The notes under the pieces: model-generated
The model's database searches: none
What the model was told of the DNA's origin: nothing
Seen by the model: only the letters and a program-made list of their open reading frames with translations
Position numbers and translations under genes: made by a program
From: DUQW01 sp050953825
Lineage (GTDB): Bacteria > Bacillota_I > Bacilli_A > Acholeplasmatales > Acholeplasmataceae
Assembly (NCBI GenBank): GCA_050953825.1
Contig: JBMNNF010000013.1
Span: 186,001 to 250,000 of the forward strand
Direction: 5' to 3'
DNA length: 64,000 nt
Shown here: positions 47,301 through 53,422 of the stretch, one piece after another
Layout of the letters: each line of letters starts with the position of its first letter
How positions within the stretch are numbered: position 1 is the first letter of the stretch

Positions 47301-47896
47301 TCATGCAATCAACTAGTGATGTAACCGATACAATCACAGCAACTGTTGTTGAAGGCGGATATACAATGACAAAAACGTATACCATTACAGTTCCTAAAGA
47401 AGGTGGAGCAACAATACATAATGCAACTTTATCTGGGGCAGCGATGTCTGAATCACTAGGAACTACATCAAATACCAGTTTAAACGACGGAACCTCATAT
47501 ACAGGAGAACCGAACTTTGATTATGCTACCGGATTAGGTTTGGATACAACCATATTTGATGTTACATTTGCTAAAAATGAAGCGAATCTTTGGGCCGCTA
47601 ATGGTGGAGTTTTAAGAGGTTACTATAACGCTGCCGGAGGAGGATCAATAACTATTGATATTGATAATAGTTATGTTATTTCTGAAATTAGAATTAACCT
47701 AAAGGGTGCAGACAAAGCTGGCGCAAATACTTTATCAGTTAACAATGTAACGTATAACTTTAATATATCTCCTAAAGCAACGGGAACGGATACAGTTACA
47801 GCGACTTCTTTAAACACAACAAGTGTAACAATTCAATGTACTCACACTAATAGAATGTATATCGAATCAATAGAAATAGACTACACAACACCTTAA
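38336..47896 (+). CDS. Giant modular surface protein, 3' part, with beta-helix repeats (probably the same gene as 31250-38317)
   Basis: This 3186-codon stretch continues the upstream frame and has no signal sequence, so on its own it would not be exported. In order: the rest of the GLUG-like domain; four tandem 73-residue units and a diverged fifth (39139-40010); an InlB-type repeat; five roughly 280-residue right-handed beta-helix-like units (40388-44417) with LTITGLTILDSDLGAYKAAI; three related beta-helical units with two near-identical segments; an InlB-type repeat; and several Ig-like domains. A C-terminal domain with YNAAGGGSITIDIDNSYVISEIRINL ends the protein. No C-terminal anchor or LPXTG is seen; anchoring would come from the lipoprotein N-terminus. 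A binding or adhesive role is inferred. Confidence 0.72.
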   Translation: MKNIKFVNVNISSTKSARAGLIAGEFTNNPVTLTNISIDGLQVSGNNTNGVGGLGGYLNQSLTASQIAIVNANISNVHNGAGGLFGRIGDSGATWDVSVTDVYMNNVTLLAKERVGGLFGELNGGADSELVNHVNATINNVVLIGMDLSTTADIGYGGGISGKHNPKGGLLGTVNNTFFEGVITTSKVGHVAADKKFETVTNYWFKGTDVLGSEQNTENLLAVDSTQDQAWWDTNLVVFSTNDAWVYDETLNLYKLKSAGEPILEPETYTVTLTGEGLSSTPEVLTNLAEGTKVTIQVTVPAHKTIATFKVDNVDAVLNEDNTYLLTVSGNHVVTVTYNDILYKVTLSGEGLSSENTLVDLLVGTKVTIQVTVPAHKTIATFKVDNVDAVLNEDNTYLLTVSGNHVVTVTYNDILYKVTLSGEGLSSENTLVDLLVGTKVTIQVTVPAHKTIATFKVDNVDAVLNEDNTYLLTVSGNHVVTVTYNDVLYDVTLMNTELSSENTLTDLLAGTKVTIKVTIPEGKEVDKFYVGTVETVLDTETTYELTVSGNHNVSVSFKVKQYSVVFKVGESTYHTATVNHGEKVAQPANPEAPENHKFLGWFKDGVLYGFDENVTSGFTLMAEFKNLVATVGTKEDLNNALADNDIIKIVIADNIEVTDQILINRALILQGTEGKALTFTGANIEVNTDKDLTITGLTILDSDLGAYKAAINTQQVGKLSLDGVTIKNITNDNQAGVGVRVLSGREVVILNSHIEGTEHNNLNIYNAQNLTKIQVNNTTFKHWDSNQDPAKPLDGWLDDKYAGGRAIRIELDGVTTPIPFDLSGNTFIQAGYENPPIDAQWIKITLIPEDQTIDLSNTTFAGVEVLEDKVQLLPNIENLAWYVGDNEIDLTNGLVSSLGLLERKPVIANATTSEELVAAFAVPTVKTINLAAGTYAVSEQLLVNRGLVIQGVEGTIVTFNGGNFEVNTDKDLTITGLTILDSDLGAYKAAINTQQVGKLSLDGVTIKNITNDNQAGVGVRVLSGKEVVILNSHIEGTEHNNLNIYNAQNLTKIQVNNTTFKHWDSNQDPAKPLDGWLDDKYAGGRAIRIELDGVTTPIPFDLSGNTFIQAGYENPPIDAQWIKITLIPEDQTIDLSNTTFAGVEVLEDKVQLLPNIENLAWYVGDNEIDLTNGLVSSLGLLERKPVIANATTSEELVAAFAVPTVKTINLAAGTYAVSEQLLVNRGLVIQGVEGTIVTFNGGNFEVNTDKDLTITGLTILDSDLGAYKAAINTQQVGKLSLDGVTIKNITNDNQAGVGVRVLSGKEVVILNSHIEGTEHNNLNIYNAQNLTKIQVNNTTFKHWDSNQDPAKPLDGWLDDKYAGGRAIRIELDGVTIPITFDLSGNTFIQAGYENPPIDAQWIKITLIPEDQTIDLSNTTFAGVEVLDSKLQLLASSPDIEWYVEGVKVDFINGLVSDLGLLEQAATYAYVENVSELEAALVDPAIRYIEMAAGTYNVSNQIEVDRELTIVGVPGVEGTVVTFNGGNFEVNTDKDLTITGLTILDSDLGAYKAAINTQQVGKLSLDGVTIKNITNDNQAGVGVRVLSGREVVILNSHIEGTEHNNLNIYNAQNLTKIQVNNTTFKHWDSNQDPAKPLDGWLDDKYAGGRAIRIELDGVTTPIPFDLSGNTFIQAGYENPPIDAQWIKITLIPEDQTIDLSNTTFAGVEVLEDKVQLLPNIENLAWYVGDNEIDLTNGLVSSLGLLERKPVIANATTSEELVAAFAVPTVKTINLAAGTYAVSEQLLVNRGLVIQGVEGTVVTFNGGNFEVNTDKDLTITGLTILDSDLGAYKAAINTQQVGKLSLDGVTIKNITNDNQAGVGVRVLSGKEVVILNSHIEGTEHNNLNIYNAQNLTKIQVNNTTFKHWDSNQDPAKPLDGWLDDKYAGGRAIRIELDGVTIPITFDLSGNTFIQAGYENPPIDAQWIKITLIPEDQTIDLSNTTFAGVEVLEDKVQLLPNIENLAWYVGDNEIDLTNGLVSSLGLLERKRVIANVSTLSELRNALSSEISPYVHTINLTENIVVDDVTKENADTKLLVLGRDNVTINGNNHSISGDDPAGWAFGPGTRAFYVLQVYKATGITINNLTLDGGDAGLCVNGSQVTINNVTLTDSEAGGIEVSKGDGVTTDPKLTVTGTFNYMTLTVPPIWIDGKTTNDGWVVHTEDFVEATYVVDGKNQLMFIPEIAQATYVRTVTFDYAGYSPVKVICNSRVLKPAVDPTAFEYKFVEWQLNGETYNFNSLVIENITLTAKMKHLVATVTNETELTDALDDVEIIRIEFGDNITIVEDRLPLRSNLVIDGKNYKIIQTHVAGWDSDYAFQAYKKTGVVIKNLTFDGGDAALLVNGSEVTVENIKIMNMEYGGIEVSQGGGVTTAPKLTVSDAIDYTSDKLPTIWLDKKQVNDGWVVQTGLTEIVYEFKNQLWFVGAAFTGAEVAVKNETNLTAALGHKNVKVIHLANDINLVNQALIGRNNVTLNGHGFTLTLPNVEKWNGEYVLQVYKATGVVLEDLQLSGGDAGLLVNGSVVTANNLTVKNHEYGGVEVSKGDGVATDPKLTVTGTFNYMTLTVPPIWIDGKTTNDGWVVHTEDFVEATYVVDGKNQLMFIPEIAQATYVRTVTFDYAGYSPVKVIYNSRVLKPEVDPYKEGHTFVEWQLNSETYNFNSLVTDNITLVAYFTENDPAIQYVLTYDKTGLSGTNYEEFTAAEECGTWSGRANIQNDTQIGTNATYNVTFTANDGYYIEGVRIVVNSGSDNARKVSVGDEVIASGIVKNNSPVDSGKVDLIGELTTITLVPNGPLQYDSITVYVKQLPPNPARDDINEITFAQTTYNTAGSGVITLPSTGSNSSQISWDTTDNQVINLDGDVALPENTKQVTLTATATKGDYTYSKEFVFTVVGIRTRVNEQLLLLVPSIPSNTTENFNLPKKTNDDRSTITWSSQHSGIVIQVGETITAEVMQSTSDVTDTITATVVEGGYTMTKTYTITVPKEGGATIHNATLSGAAMSESLGTTSNTSLNDGTSYTGEPNFDYATGLGLDTTIFDVTFAKNEANLWAANGGVLRGYYNAAGGGSITIDIDNSYVISEIRINLKGADKAGANTLSVNNVTYNFNISPKATGTDTVTATSLNTTSVTIQCTHTNRMYIESIEIDYTTP
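39139..40010 (+). repeat. Tandem 219-bp (73-residue) repeats
   Basis: The segment starting CAGTTCCAGCACATAAGAC recurs at 39231, 39450 and 39669, exactly 219 bases apart, nearly identical in sequence. A diverged unit follows (39800-40010) and a related single copy lies at 37551, before the TGA. The protein unit reads like an Ig-type domain (GEGLSSENTL, KTIATFKVDNVDA, YLLTVSGNH). Confidence 0.9.
40388..44417 (+). repeat. Five near-identical 840-bp repeats
   Basis: Units begin at 40388, 41228, 42068, 42917 and 43757 (spacings 840, 840, 849, 840). Each encodes about 280 residues of a beta-helix-like domain. Over long stretches the DNA is identical, including third codon positions. Units 1 and 4 share GREV, units 2, 3 and 5 share GKEV; units 3 and 5 share VTIPITFDL while 1, 2 and 4 have VTTPIPFDL. 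The third unit ends in a different, nine-base longer tail. The pattern suggests block duplication plus gene conversion. Confidence 0.93.
44831..45091 (+). repeat. 261-bp segment duplicated at 46094-46354
   Basis: Two copies 1263 bases apart, differing at only a few positions (such as ACGGGA versus ACTGGA), encode the same peptide including PPIWIDGKTTNDGWVVHTED. A third, diverged relative lies between them (about 45560-45720). Confidence 0.85.
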
Positions 47897-47919
47897 AATA
47901 AAACACACAATCTAATAAG

Positions 47920-47949
47920 AATCGGGAGTCTTTACTCCCGATTTTTTTA
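47920..47949 (+). terminator. Terminator after the giant gene
   Basis: Stem AATCGGGAGT (47920-47929) and ACTCCCGATT (47934-47943), four-base loop, then a T run. It ends the giant gene 24 bases after its stop. Confidence 0.92.
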
Positions 47950-47980
47950 TATTAAAAATATAAAAAAGTTTTAAGATGTG

Positions 47981-48023
47981 TTGCAATAATATAGTAAAAA
48001 TAATAAAATGGTAATGATTACCA
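47981..48023 (+). promoter_or_regulatory. Promoter with a perfect 7-1-7 Fur-family-like box
   Basis: TTGCAA (47981-47986), 17 bases, then TAAAAT (48004-48009). Starting at the last base of the -10 and covering the expected start of transcription is TGGTAATGATTACCA (48009-48023), a perfect 7-1-7 inverted repeat. Fur, Zur and PerR boxes have this architecture (TGATAATnATTATCA for Fur/PerR), and the GTAATnATTAC core is closest to Bacillus-type Zur sites. Metal- or peroxide-dependent repression of the nuclease gene is inferred. Confidence 0.65.
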
Positions 48024-48041
48024 AAAGGGAGAAACGTGTTG

Positions 48042-50174
48042 ATGAAAAATAAGCGAATGATACTAACATTAATAATTTTTATTATTGCGTCTTTTTTACT
48101 AGTGGGCTGTAAAAAGAAAAAACCAGAGTTAACTGAGGAACAAAAAGCGGATTTAAAAACGATTGAAGAATTCAAAGAGTTAAATCTTTTAGTCTTTGTT
48201 GACGATGATGATGTAGAAAATATTCATGACAATTTCGCGTTAGTTACTGAATTTAAATCACATACCATCCACTGGAGTTCTAATAGCGCAGCCATTAGAA
48301 TTAGTGGTAGTGATGGGATTGTAACTAATGGTAGTGAAGATGAAACTGTTATATTAACCGCAACCATTATCGTAAGAGATGATTTATTTGAAGAAAGAAA
48401 AATTCAGGTTGTTGTTAAGAAAGCGAAACCTGAAATTTTTCACGAAATATTTTTAGATTTAAATGGTGGTACATACCCACATACTAGTATTACTGTTCGA
48501 GAGACAGATAAATTAGTAATTCCTGATGAGCCAGTAAAAGCTGGATATAAATTTGTTAAGTGGACTTTAAATGGTGAACCATTTGATTTTAATACTAAAA
48601 TTACTTCCAGTATGACTTTAGTAGCTAATTATGAAAGATTAGATACCATAAAAATAGTTACGTTAATATTAGAAGAAGGGGCTTATTCTCCTGATATCCC
48701 AAGATGTTATCTTGTGGAATCAGGAACGGTGTTTAACGCGCCAGAAAGTGACCCAATAAAAGCTGGATATCGGTTTGATGGCTGGGCGTTAAACGGCGTT
48801 AAATTTGACTTAAATACACCTATTACCGAAGACATAACATTAACTCCAATCTTTATTGAACAGGTATTAGTTAATATTGATTTAAAAGGTGGACAATTTC
48901 CAGATTCACAAACGAATCCGCGACCTAATAGTTATTTAATTGATAAAGGAACTAAGTTTACAGAAGAAATTGGCCAACCAGAAAAATACGCTCATCAATT
49001 CATGGGGTGGAAAGTAGACGGAGTTTTATTTGATTTAACAAAAGAAATAATTAATCAAGAAATTACTTTAGAAGCGGATTATGAATTTGATTCTGACATT
49101 ATTTTTGAAGATGTTAAAACCTATCTATTAAACAAATATGAAAATGAAGAATATTTGCAAGGTCAGAAAATTATTTTGATTAGTCAAGTACCTAATATTG
49201 ATAATTTTAATATTACTTGGACAACAACTCCAAGTAATTTATTGGATTCGCAAAAGATAGTTAGTCATGAGCATTCAGGTCTAGCGACATTGAAGGCGAC
49301 GATTACCTATTTAGAAATTAGTGAAGTGTTATCCATTTCAATTAGTATTAAAGAAGGTGGAGTTCCACCTTCAGATTATGGAACTTATTATGATGAAATT
49401 ACCGCTAGTAGTGGTACCGCTCTAGTTTCACAATTAAATGAACTAGTTACCGGTAATTTAGGGGCAACTGGATCGGGTAATATTACTTACGGTGAGGTTA
49501 GATATTTATTACCAGTATCAGATTTAAACATTAATAACCGTAATAAAATATGGGGAATATATGACGGAGCAAATTTAAATAATAGTTGGGACGGATCGTG
49601 GGATAGAGAACATGTTTGGCCACAATCAAGATTAAGTGTTAGTTCAGACAACAGCAGAAGAAATATTGCGAGTGATCCTCACAATTTAAGAGCCTGTACC
49701 AAATCAGTTAACTCTTCAAGAGGTAATAATTATTTCGCTCAAGGTAGTGGTACATTTGGAAATCTTGGTGGAGGCACATTTTATCCAGGTGATGATCATA
49801 AAGGTGATGTTGCGAGAATCTTATTATATATGGCAGTAAGATACCGTGGGACCTTAACCTTAGTTGATGTCCAAAGAGGTGAAAATTACACTATAGAAGG
49901 GGCTAATCTAGCAACCTTAAGTATTTTACTGGATTGGCATCTTGAAGACCTTCCAGACGAGTTTGAACGTCAAAGAAATAACGCCATTCAAGATGCACAA
50001 GGAAACCGTAATCCATTTATTGATAAACCAAATTATTTTCAACCAGTATGGGAAGTTTTAATGGAAGAAGAAAATTTAACGGTTGCCGCAATCGAGAAAT
50101 TTGAACATACAGTTCAAACATACGAAACTTTAAAAACAATTTATATATTATTGGAACCTAGATATACAATATAA
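48042..50174 (+). CDS. Surface lipoprotein with C-terminal endonuclease I domain
   Basis: A 710-aa predicted extracellular DNA/RNA nuclease. The lipoprotein signal is MKNKRMILTLIIFIIASFLL with LVGC. An atypical Ig-like domain (about 25-125) follows, then three InlB-type repeats (about 136-346; AGYKFVKWTLNGEPFDF and relatives), another Ig-like domain (about 350-437), and an endonuclease I (NucM/Vvn-like) domain from about 446. This contains WDREHVWPQS near residue 520 with the catalytic histidine, SDPHNLRACTKSVNSSRGN, and GDVARILLYMAVRY. Endonuclease I enzymes cut nucleic acids non-specifically using a divalent metal. The start is ATG 48042, or GTG 48036 closer to GGGAG. Likely role: scavenging nucleotides or phosphate from extracellular DNA. 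Confidence 0.88.
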   Translation: MKNKRMILTLIIFIIASFLLVGCKKKKPELTEEQKADLKTIEEFKELNLLVFVDDDDVENIHDNFALVTEFKSHTIHWSSNSAAIRISGSDGIVTNGSEDETVILTATIIVRDDLFEERKIQVVVKKAKPEIFHEIFLDLNGGTYPHTSITVRETDKLVIPDEPVKAGYKFVKWTLNGEPFDFNTKITSSMTLVANYERLDTIKIVTLILEEGAYSPDIPRCYLVESGTVFNAPESDPIKAGYRFDGWALNGVKFDLNTPITEDITLTPIFIEQVLVNIDLKGGQFPDSQTNPRPNSYLIDKGTKFTEEIGQPEKYAHQFMGWKVDGVLFDLTKEIINQEITLEADYEFDSDIIFEDVKTYLLNKYENEEYLQGQKIILISQVPNIDNFNITWTTTPSNLLDSQKIVSHEHSGLATLKATITYLEISEVLSISISIKEGGVPPSDYGTYYDEITASSGTALVSQLNELVTGNLGATGSGNITYGEVRYLLPVSDLNINNRNKIWGIYDGANLNNSWDGSWDREHVWPQSRLSVSSDNSRRNIASDPHNLRACTKSVNSSRGNNYFAQGSGTFGNLGGGTFYPGDDHKGDVARILLYMAVRYRGTLTLVDVQRGENYTIEGANLATLSILLDWHLEDLPDEFERQRNNAIQDAQGNRNPFIDKPNYFQPVWEVLMEEENLTVAAIEKFEHTVQTYETLKTIYILLEPRYTI

Positions 50175-50206
50175 AAGAATCGGGAGTCAATCTTCCGATT
50201 CTTTTA
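50174..50206 (+). terminator. Terminator of the first nuclease gene
   Basis: Stem AAAGAATCGG (50174-50183) with CCGATTCTTT (50195-50204), overlapping the final base of the stop codon, followed by T-rich sequence. Confidence 0.85.
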
Positions 50207-50224
50207 GTATGGATTAATAAGAAA

Positions 50225-50249
50225 TTATTTAGTTTTTAAAACTAAATAA
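50225..50249. promoter_or_regulatory. Perfect 25-bp palindrome upstream of the second nuclease promoter
   Basis: TTATTTAGTTTT, one central T, then AAAACTAAATAA: twelve matched bases on each side (50225-50236 and 50238-50249), ending ten bases before the -35. It could be an operator; being all A/T except one G and one C, it is a poor terminator. Confidence 0.55.
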
Positions 50250-50259
50250 GTGATACATC

Positions 50260-50298
50260 TTGAAATAATTTGTTAAAAAGCATACAATATAAATGCTT
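50260..50298 (+). promoter_or_regulatory. Promoter of the second nuclease gene
   Basis: TTGAAA (50260-50265), 17 bases, then TACAAT (50283-50288). An inverted repeat AAGCAT/ATGCTT (50278-50283 and 50293-50298) brackets the -10. Confidence 0.72.
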
Positions 50299-50320
50299 GT
50301 GTGAGGATGTGACTAACAAA

Positions 50321-53251
50321 ATGAAGATTCAAAATAAAATTATTTTATTAATATTGTTATTTGTATCGTTATTTACCATTAGTGGGTGCGTTGACGGAGA
50401 ACCAATATTAACTGATGAACAAATTAGAGAAAATCAAGTTATTCAAGATTTCTTAGCTTCAAATCTTATTTTTTTTAAGGCAGGTGACAATATCAATAAT
50501 GTTAATCATGATATTACTCTATTAACTAATCTTGGATCTTACAAAATTCATTGGAGTTCTTCAAATAATGAAGTCATTAAAATTGAAAATAACGTTGGAG
50601 TGATTACTCCAACTGATACTGATGTTTCAGTTAAATTAACCGCAACCATCATCGTTAGAGAAGATTTATTTCAAGATATTGAATTCAATTTAATTGTAAA
50701 AAAGGTAATACTTCGTGTCTATAGTAGAGTTACGCTTGATTTAAACGGAGGATCGTTTACTAATTCGGAGACAGTTTATTTTATAGAAGATGGGATGACT
50801 TTATCGCTAGATGAAGATCCAATGAAAGAAGGTTTTACCTTCATTAGATGGACTTTAAATGGTGAAGAATATGATTTCGATAGTCCCGTTCATGGCGATA
50901 TTACGTTAGTTGCCGAATATGAAGAAGTTAAAGAATATAAGACAGTAACTTTAAACCCTAATGGGGGAACCCTTCCGACGGGGTCACCGCTAACCCATGA
51001 AGTTTTAAAGGGTGATGTCTTTTCTCAAGTAACATTTACCCCAACTAAAGAGGGATATACCTTTAAAGGTTGGTATTTAGACGGAGTTAAATACGAATTT
51101 AACCTATCAGTTACAACCGATATTACTTTAGTTGCTGAATATGAAAAGATTGTCGAAGTGTATCATACAATAACTTTAAACCTTAATGGGGGAAGCCTTC
51201 CGACGGGGTCACCGCTAACCCATCAAGTTTTAAATAATACTATTTTTAACACTTCTTTAACGGAACCTGATAAAGAAGGGTATCTTTTTAAAGGTTGGTA
51301 TTTAAATGGAGTTCTGTATCAATTTAATACACCAATTACTTCAAGTATTATTTTAATTGCTGAATATGATTTAAAACCTGTTGATGAGTATTTTTCGATT
51401 ACTTTACCAGCTGGGGTTACAGCTGATGTCACAGATTTAACTCGTGTTTTATTTGGAACTGATGTTTTATTGACAGTTACACCAACTGTCGGAAAAGATA
51501 CGATTGTTTATATTAATAATGAGTTTTTTGCTCAAGATGAAAATGGATTAATTGAAGTTGAAGTGACAACTAATTTAGTTGTAACTATCGAATTAGTTCC
51601 AGCAACAATTTCAATTTTCAATGCGAGAAAGATGATTGATCAAACCGTTACGATTAAAGGGATTGTTACGGGAATCATTCCGGATGGCACTAGCAATTAT
51701 ATTTATGTTAATGATGGAACCGCGGCCATTATTTTCTATTCAGCGGTTCATAATCATTTAAAAATTGGTGATTTAATTTCAATTGAAGGTGGGTTAGTTG
51801 CTGAAAGATTTAATAATGTTGTTATCTATCCTCAAGATAAAGAGACTGTCTTAAAAAGTAATCAGCCACTACCAGCGGCAATTAATGCGGTTGATGTAGC
51901 GCCGGGAACATTAGATTATGCTGGTCTGTCACTTCAAGCGCAACGCTTTAATATTGAAAATTTAATTTTAAAAGAAAATCCACCAACACAGCTCGGTAAA
52001 AACTTTGTGGTTGCTGATGCATATGGCAATGAAGTTCAAATAAGAATTCATAAATATTTAACAACCCAAGTCTTTAACGAGATTATGGCGGTTTTAGATG
52101 GCGTTGAGGCGGGAGATATGATTTCACTAGAAGGAGCCCACTTAGGACAATATAAGGCTGATGGCAAGCCATATATTGTTCAATTTATGTTATCATCAGC
52201 TGATGAAATTAAATTGGTTTATCAAGGTGAACGTCATGATGTAATATTTGATAAAGATAATAGTGAATCAAATGAAGTCATTAGTGTGATAGAAGGTAGA
52301 ACTATACCAGAGTCAGCAAGACCAAGACCAACCAAATCAGGATATAAATTTACTGGTTGGTATTACGGGGAGGTGTTATTTGATTTCTCACAACCGATTT
52401 TAGAATCAATTACTCTCAAGGCTCGTTGGGAAGAATCAACCGATCCGATTGATCCGGTCGATCCGAGTAATCCTAATAATCAAGTGGTAATTGATAATCA
52501 AAATGATCCAATAGTAATTAGTTATTATCAAGGTATTAATTTTAATAATGATGCTAGCAGTTTAAAAACTAGTTTAAGCGCCTTAATTAATAAAAGTGCT
52601 TTAGGTTATGACGCCGCTAAATCATGGTTGTTAGATTCAGATCGAGATATTGAAAATCCAAATAAGTTAAGAGGGATTTATGATCAAAAGTTATTCAATA
52701 GAAAATGGGATGGGGCCGCTACATGGAATAGAGAGCATGTTTGGCCACAATCAAAATTAGGTGGAGCTCCAAGGGGAGAAGCCCACAACTTGAGAGTTTC
52801 AGGAGAAAAAATTAATGGTGATCGTGGTAATCTTCCATTTAATGAAAGTTCTACTACAACCGGCAATTTAGGTTATCAATTTGGTGATTGTTGGTGGCCG
52901 GGAAATATTGATAAAGGCGATGTCGCCAGAATTACAATGTATATGAATTTAAGATATGGCTTAAATGTAAAAAGTAATGCTGAAATAAAAGTTTTATATA
53001 AATGGCATATTGAAGATCCGGTAGACGCGTTTGAAGTTCAACGAAATAATGTTATCTACAGTGTTCAGAAGAACCGTAATCCATTTATTGATCATCCAGA
53101 AATATTTGCCAAATTATACCAATTAATCGGCGGTGAAATTCAATTAGCTAACGACATGAGAGAAGTATTTTTAAAAACCAACATTGATTATAATGTCAAT
53201 ATGACAAGTTTAAATATAACGTTTTTTAATAGAAAAACGCTAGTAATATAA
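50321..53251 (+). CDS. Surface lipoprotein with two OB-like domains and endonuclease I domain
   Basis: A 976-aa paralogue of the preceding nuclease with a longer middle. The lipoprotein signal is IILLILLFVSLFTISGC. An atypical Ig-like domain and three InlB-type repeats (about 135-345) follow. Then come two OB-fold-like segments as in YhcR-type nucleases (about 426-513, VTIKGIVTGIIPDGTSNYIYV; and 526-633), another InlB-type repeat, an Asp/Pro-rich linker (DPIDPVDPSNPNN), and endonuclease I from about 723. The catalytic region is WNREHVWPQSKLGG near residue 802 with GEAHNLRVS and NIDKGDVARITMYMNLRYG. The start at 50321 is chosen because earlier in-frame starts lie inside the promoter; the ribosome site (GAGG) is rather distant. 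Confidence 0.88.
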   Translation: MKIQNKIILLILLFVSLFTISGCVDGEPILTDEQIRENQVIQDFLASNLIFFKAGDNINNVNHDITLLTNLGSYKIHWSSSNNEVIKIENNVGVITPTDTDVSVKLTATIIVREDLFQDIEFNLIVKKVILRVYSRVTLDLNGGSFTNSETVYFIEDGMTLSLDEDPMKEGFTFIRWTLNGEEYDFDSPVHGDITLVAEYEEVKEYKTVTLNPNGGTLPTGSPLTHEVLKGDVFSQVTFTPTKEGYTFKGWYLDGVKYEFNLSVTTDITLVAEYEKIVEVYHTITLNLNGGSLPTGSPLTHQVLNNTIFNTSLTEPDKEGYLFKGWYLNGVLYQFNTPITSSIILIAEYDLKPVDEYFSITLPAGVTADVTDLTRVLFGTDVLLTVTPTVGKDTIVYINNEFFAQDENGLIEVEVTTNLVVTIELVPATISIFNARKMIDQTVTIKGIVTGIIPDGTSNYIYVNDGTAAIIFYSAVHNHLKIGDLISIEGGLVAERFNNVVIYPQDKETVLKSNQPLPAAINAVDVAPGTLDYAGLSLQAQRFNIENLILKENPPTQLGKNFVVADAYGNEVQIRIHKYLTTQVFNEIMAVLDGVEAGDMISLEGAHLGQYKADGKPYIVQFMLSSADEIKLVYQGERHDVIFDKDNSESNEVISVIEGRTIPESARPRPTKSGYKFTGWYYGEVLFDFSQPILESITLKARWEESTDPIDPVDPSNPNNQVVIDNQNDPIVISYYQGINFNNDASSLKTSLSALINKSALGYDAAKSWLLDSDRDIENPNKLRGIYDQKLFNRKWDGAATWNREHVWPQSKLGGAPRGEAHNLRVSGEKINGDRGNLPFNESSTTTGNLGYQFGDCWWPGNIDKGDVARITMYMNLRYGLNVKSNAEIKVLYKWHIEDPVDAFEVQRNNVIYSVQKNRNPFIDHPEIFAKLYQLIGGEIQLANDMREVFLKTNIDYNVNMTSLNITFFNRKTLVI

Positions 53252-53272
53252 GGAGCATTGCTCCTTTTATTA
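53250..53272 (+). terminator. Terminator of the second nuclease gene
   Basis: Stem AAGGAGC (53250-53256) and GCTCCTT (53260-53266), three-base loop, then TTTATTAT. Confidence 0.88.
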
Positions 53273-53302
53273 TAAAATTATTAATGAAAAATTATTAAAA
53301 AC

Positions 53303-53366
53303 AGTTGTTTCATTTCAAACAACTCTAATCAAAAACAGCGAGAGTTGTTTCATTTCGAACAACTCT
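53303..53366. promoter_or_regulatory. Two copies of an operator-like inverted repeat
   Basis: AGTTGTTT, a short CATTTC centre, then AAACAACT occurs at 53303-53324. A near copy with longer arms (AGAGTTGTT at 53341-53349, AACAACTCT at 53358-53366) lies 38 bases downstream and ends one base before the -35 of the ATPase gene. Two similar dyads at a promoter suggest regulator binding, although each could also fold as a hairpin in a transcript. Confidence 0.6.
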
Positions 53367-53367
53367 A

Positions 53368-53396
53368 TTGACTCCAAACATATTTAATGATATAAT
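53368..53396 (+). promoter_or_regulatory. Promoter of the AAA ATPase gene
   Basis: TTGACT (53368-53373), 17 bases, then TATAAT (53391-53396), close to consensus, ending 26 bases before the start codon. Confidence 0.85.
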
Positions 53397-53422
53397 CAAA
53401 ATGCGGATTGGAGGCGATAGTA

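Noticed and set aside
31250..47896. Reading TGA as tryptophan (mycoplasma code) to explain the internal stop
   Set aside because: Many complete genes here end in TGA right before or overlapping the next start (4571, 18840, 20903, 55765, 57351), and tryptophan is written TGG throughout, so the standard code applies.
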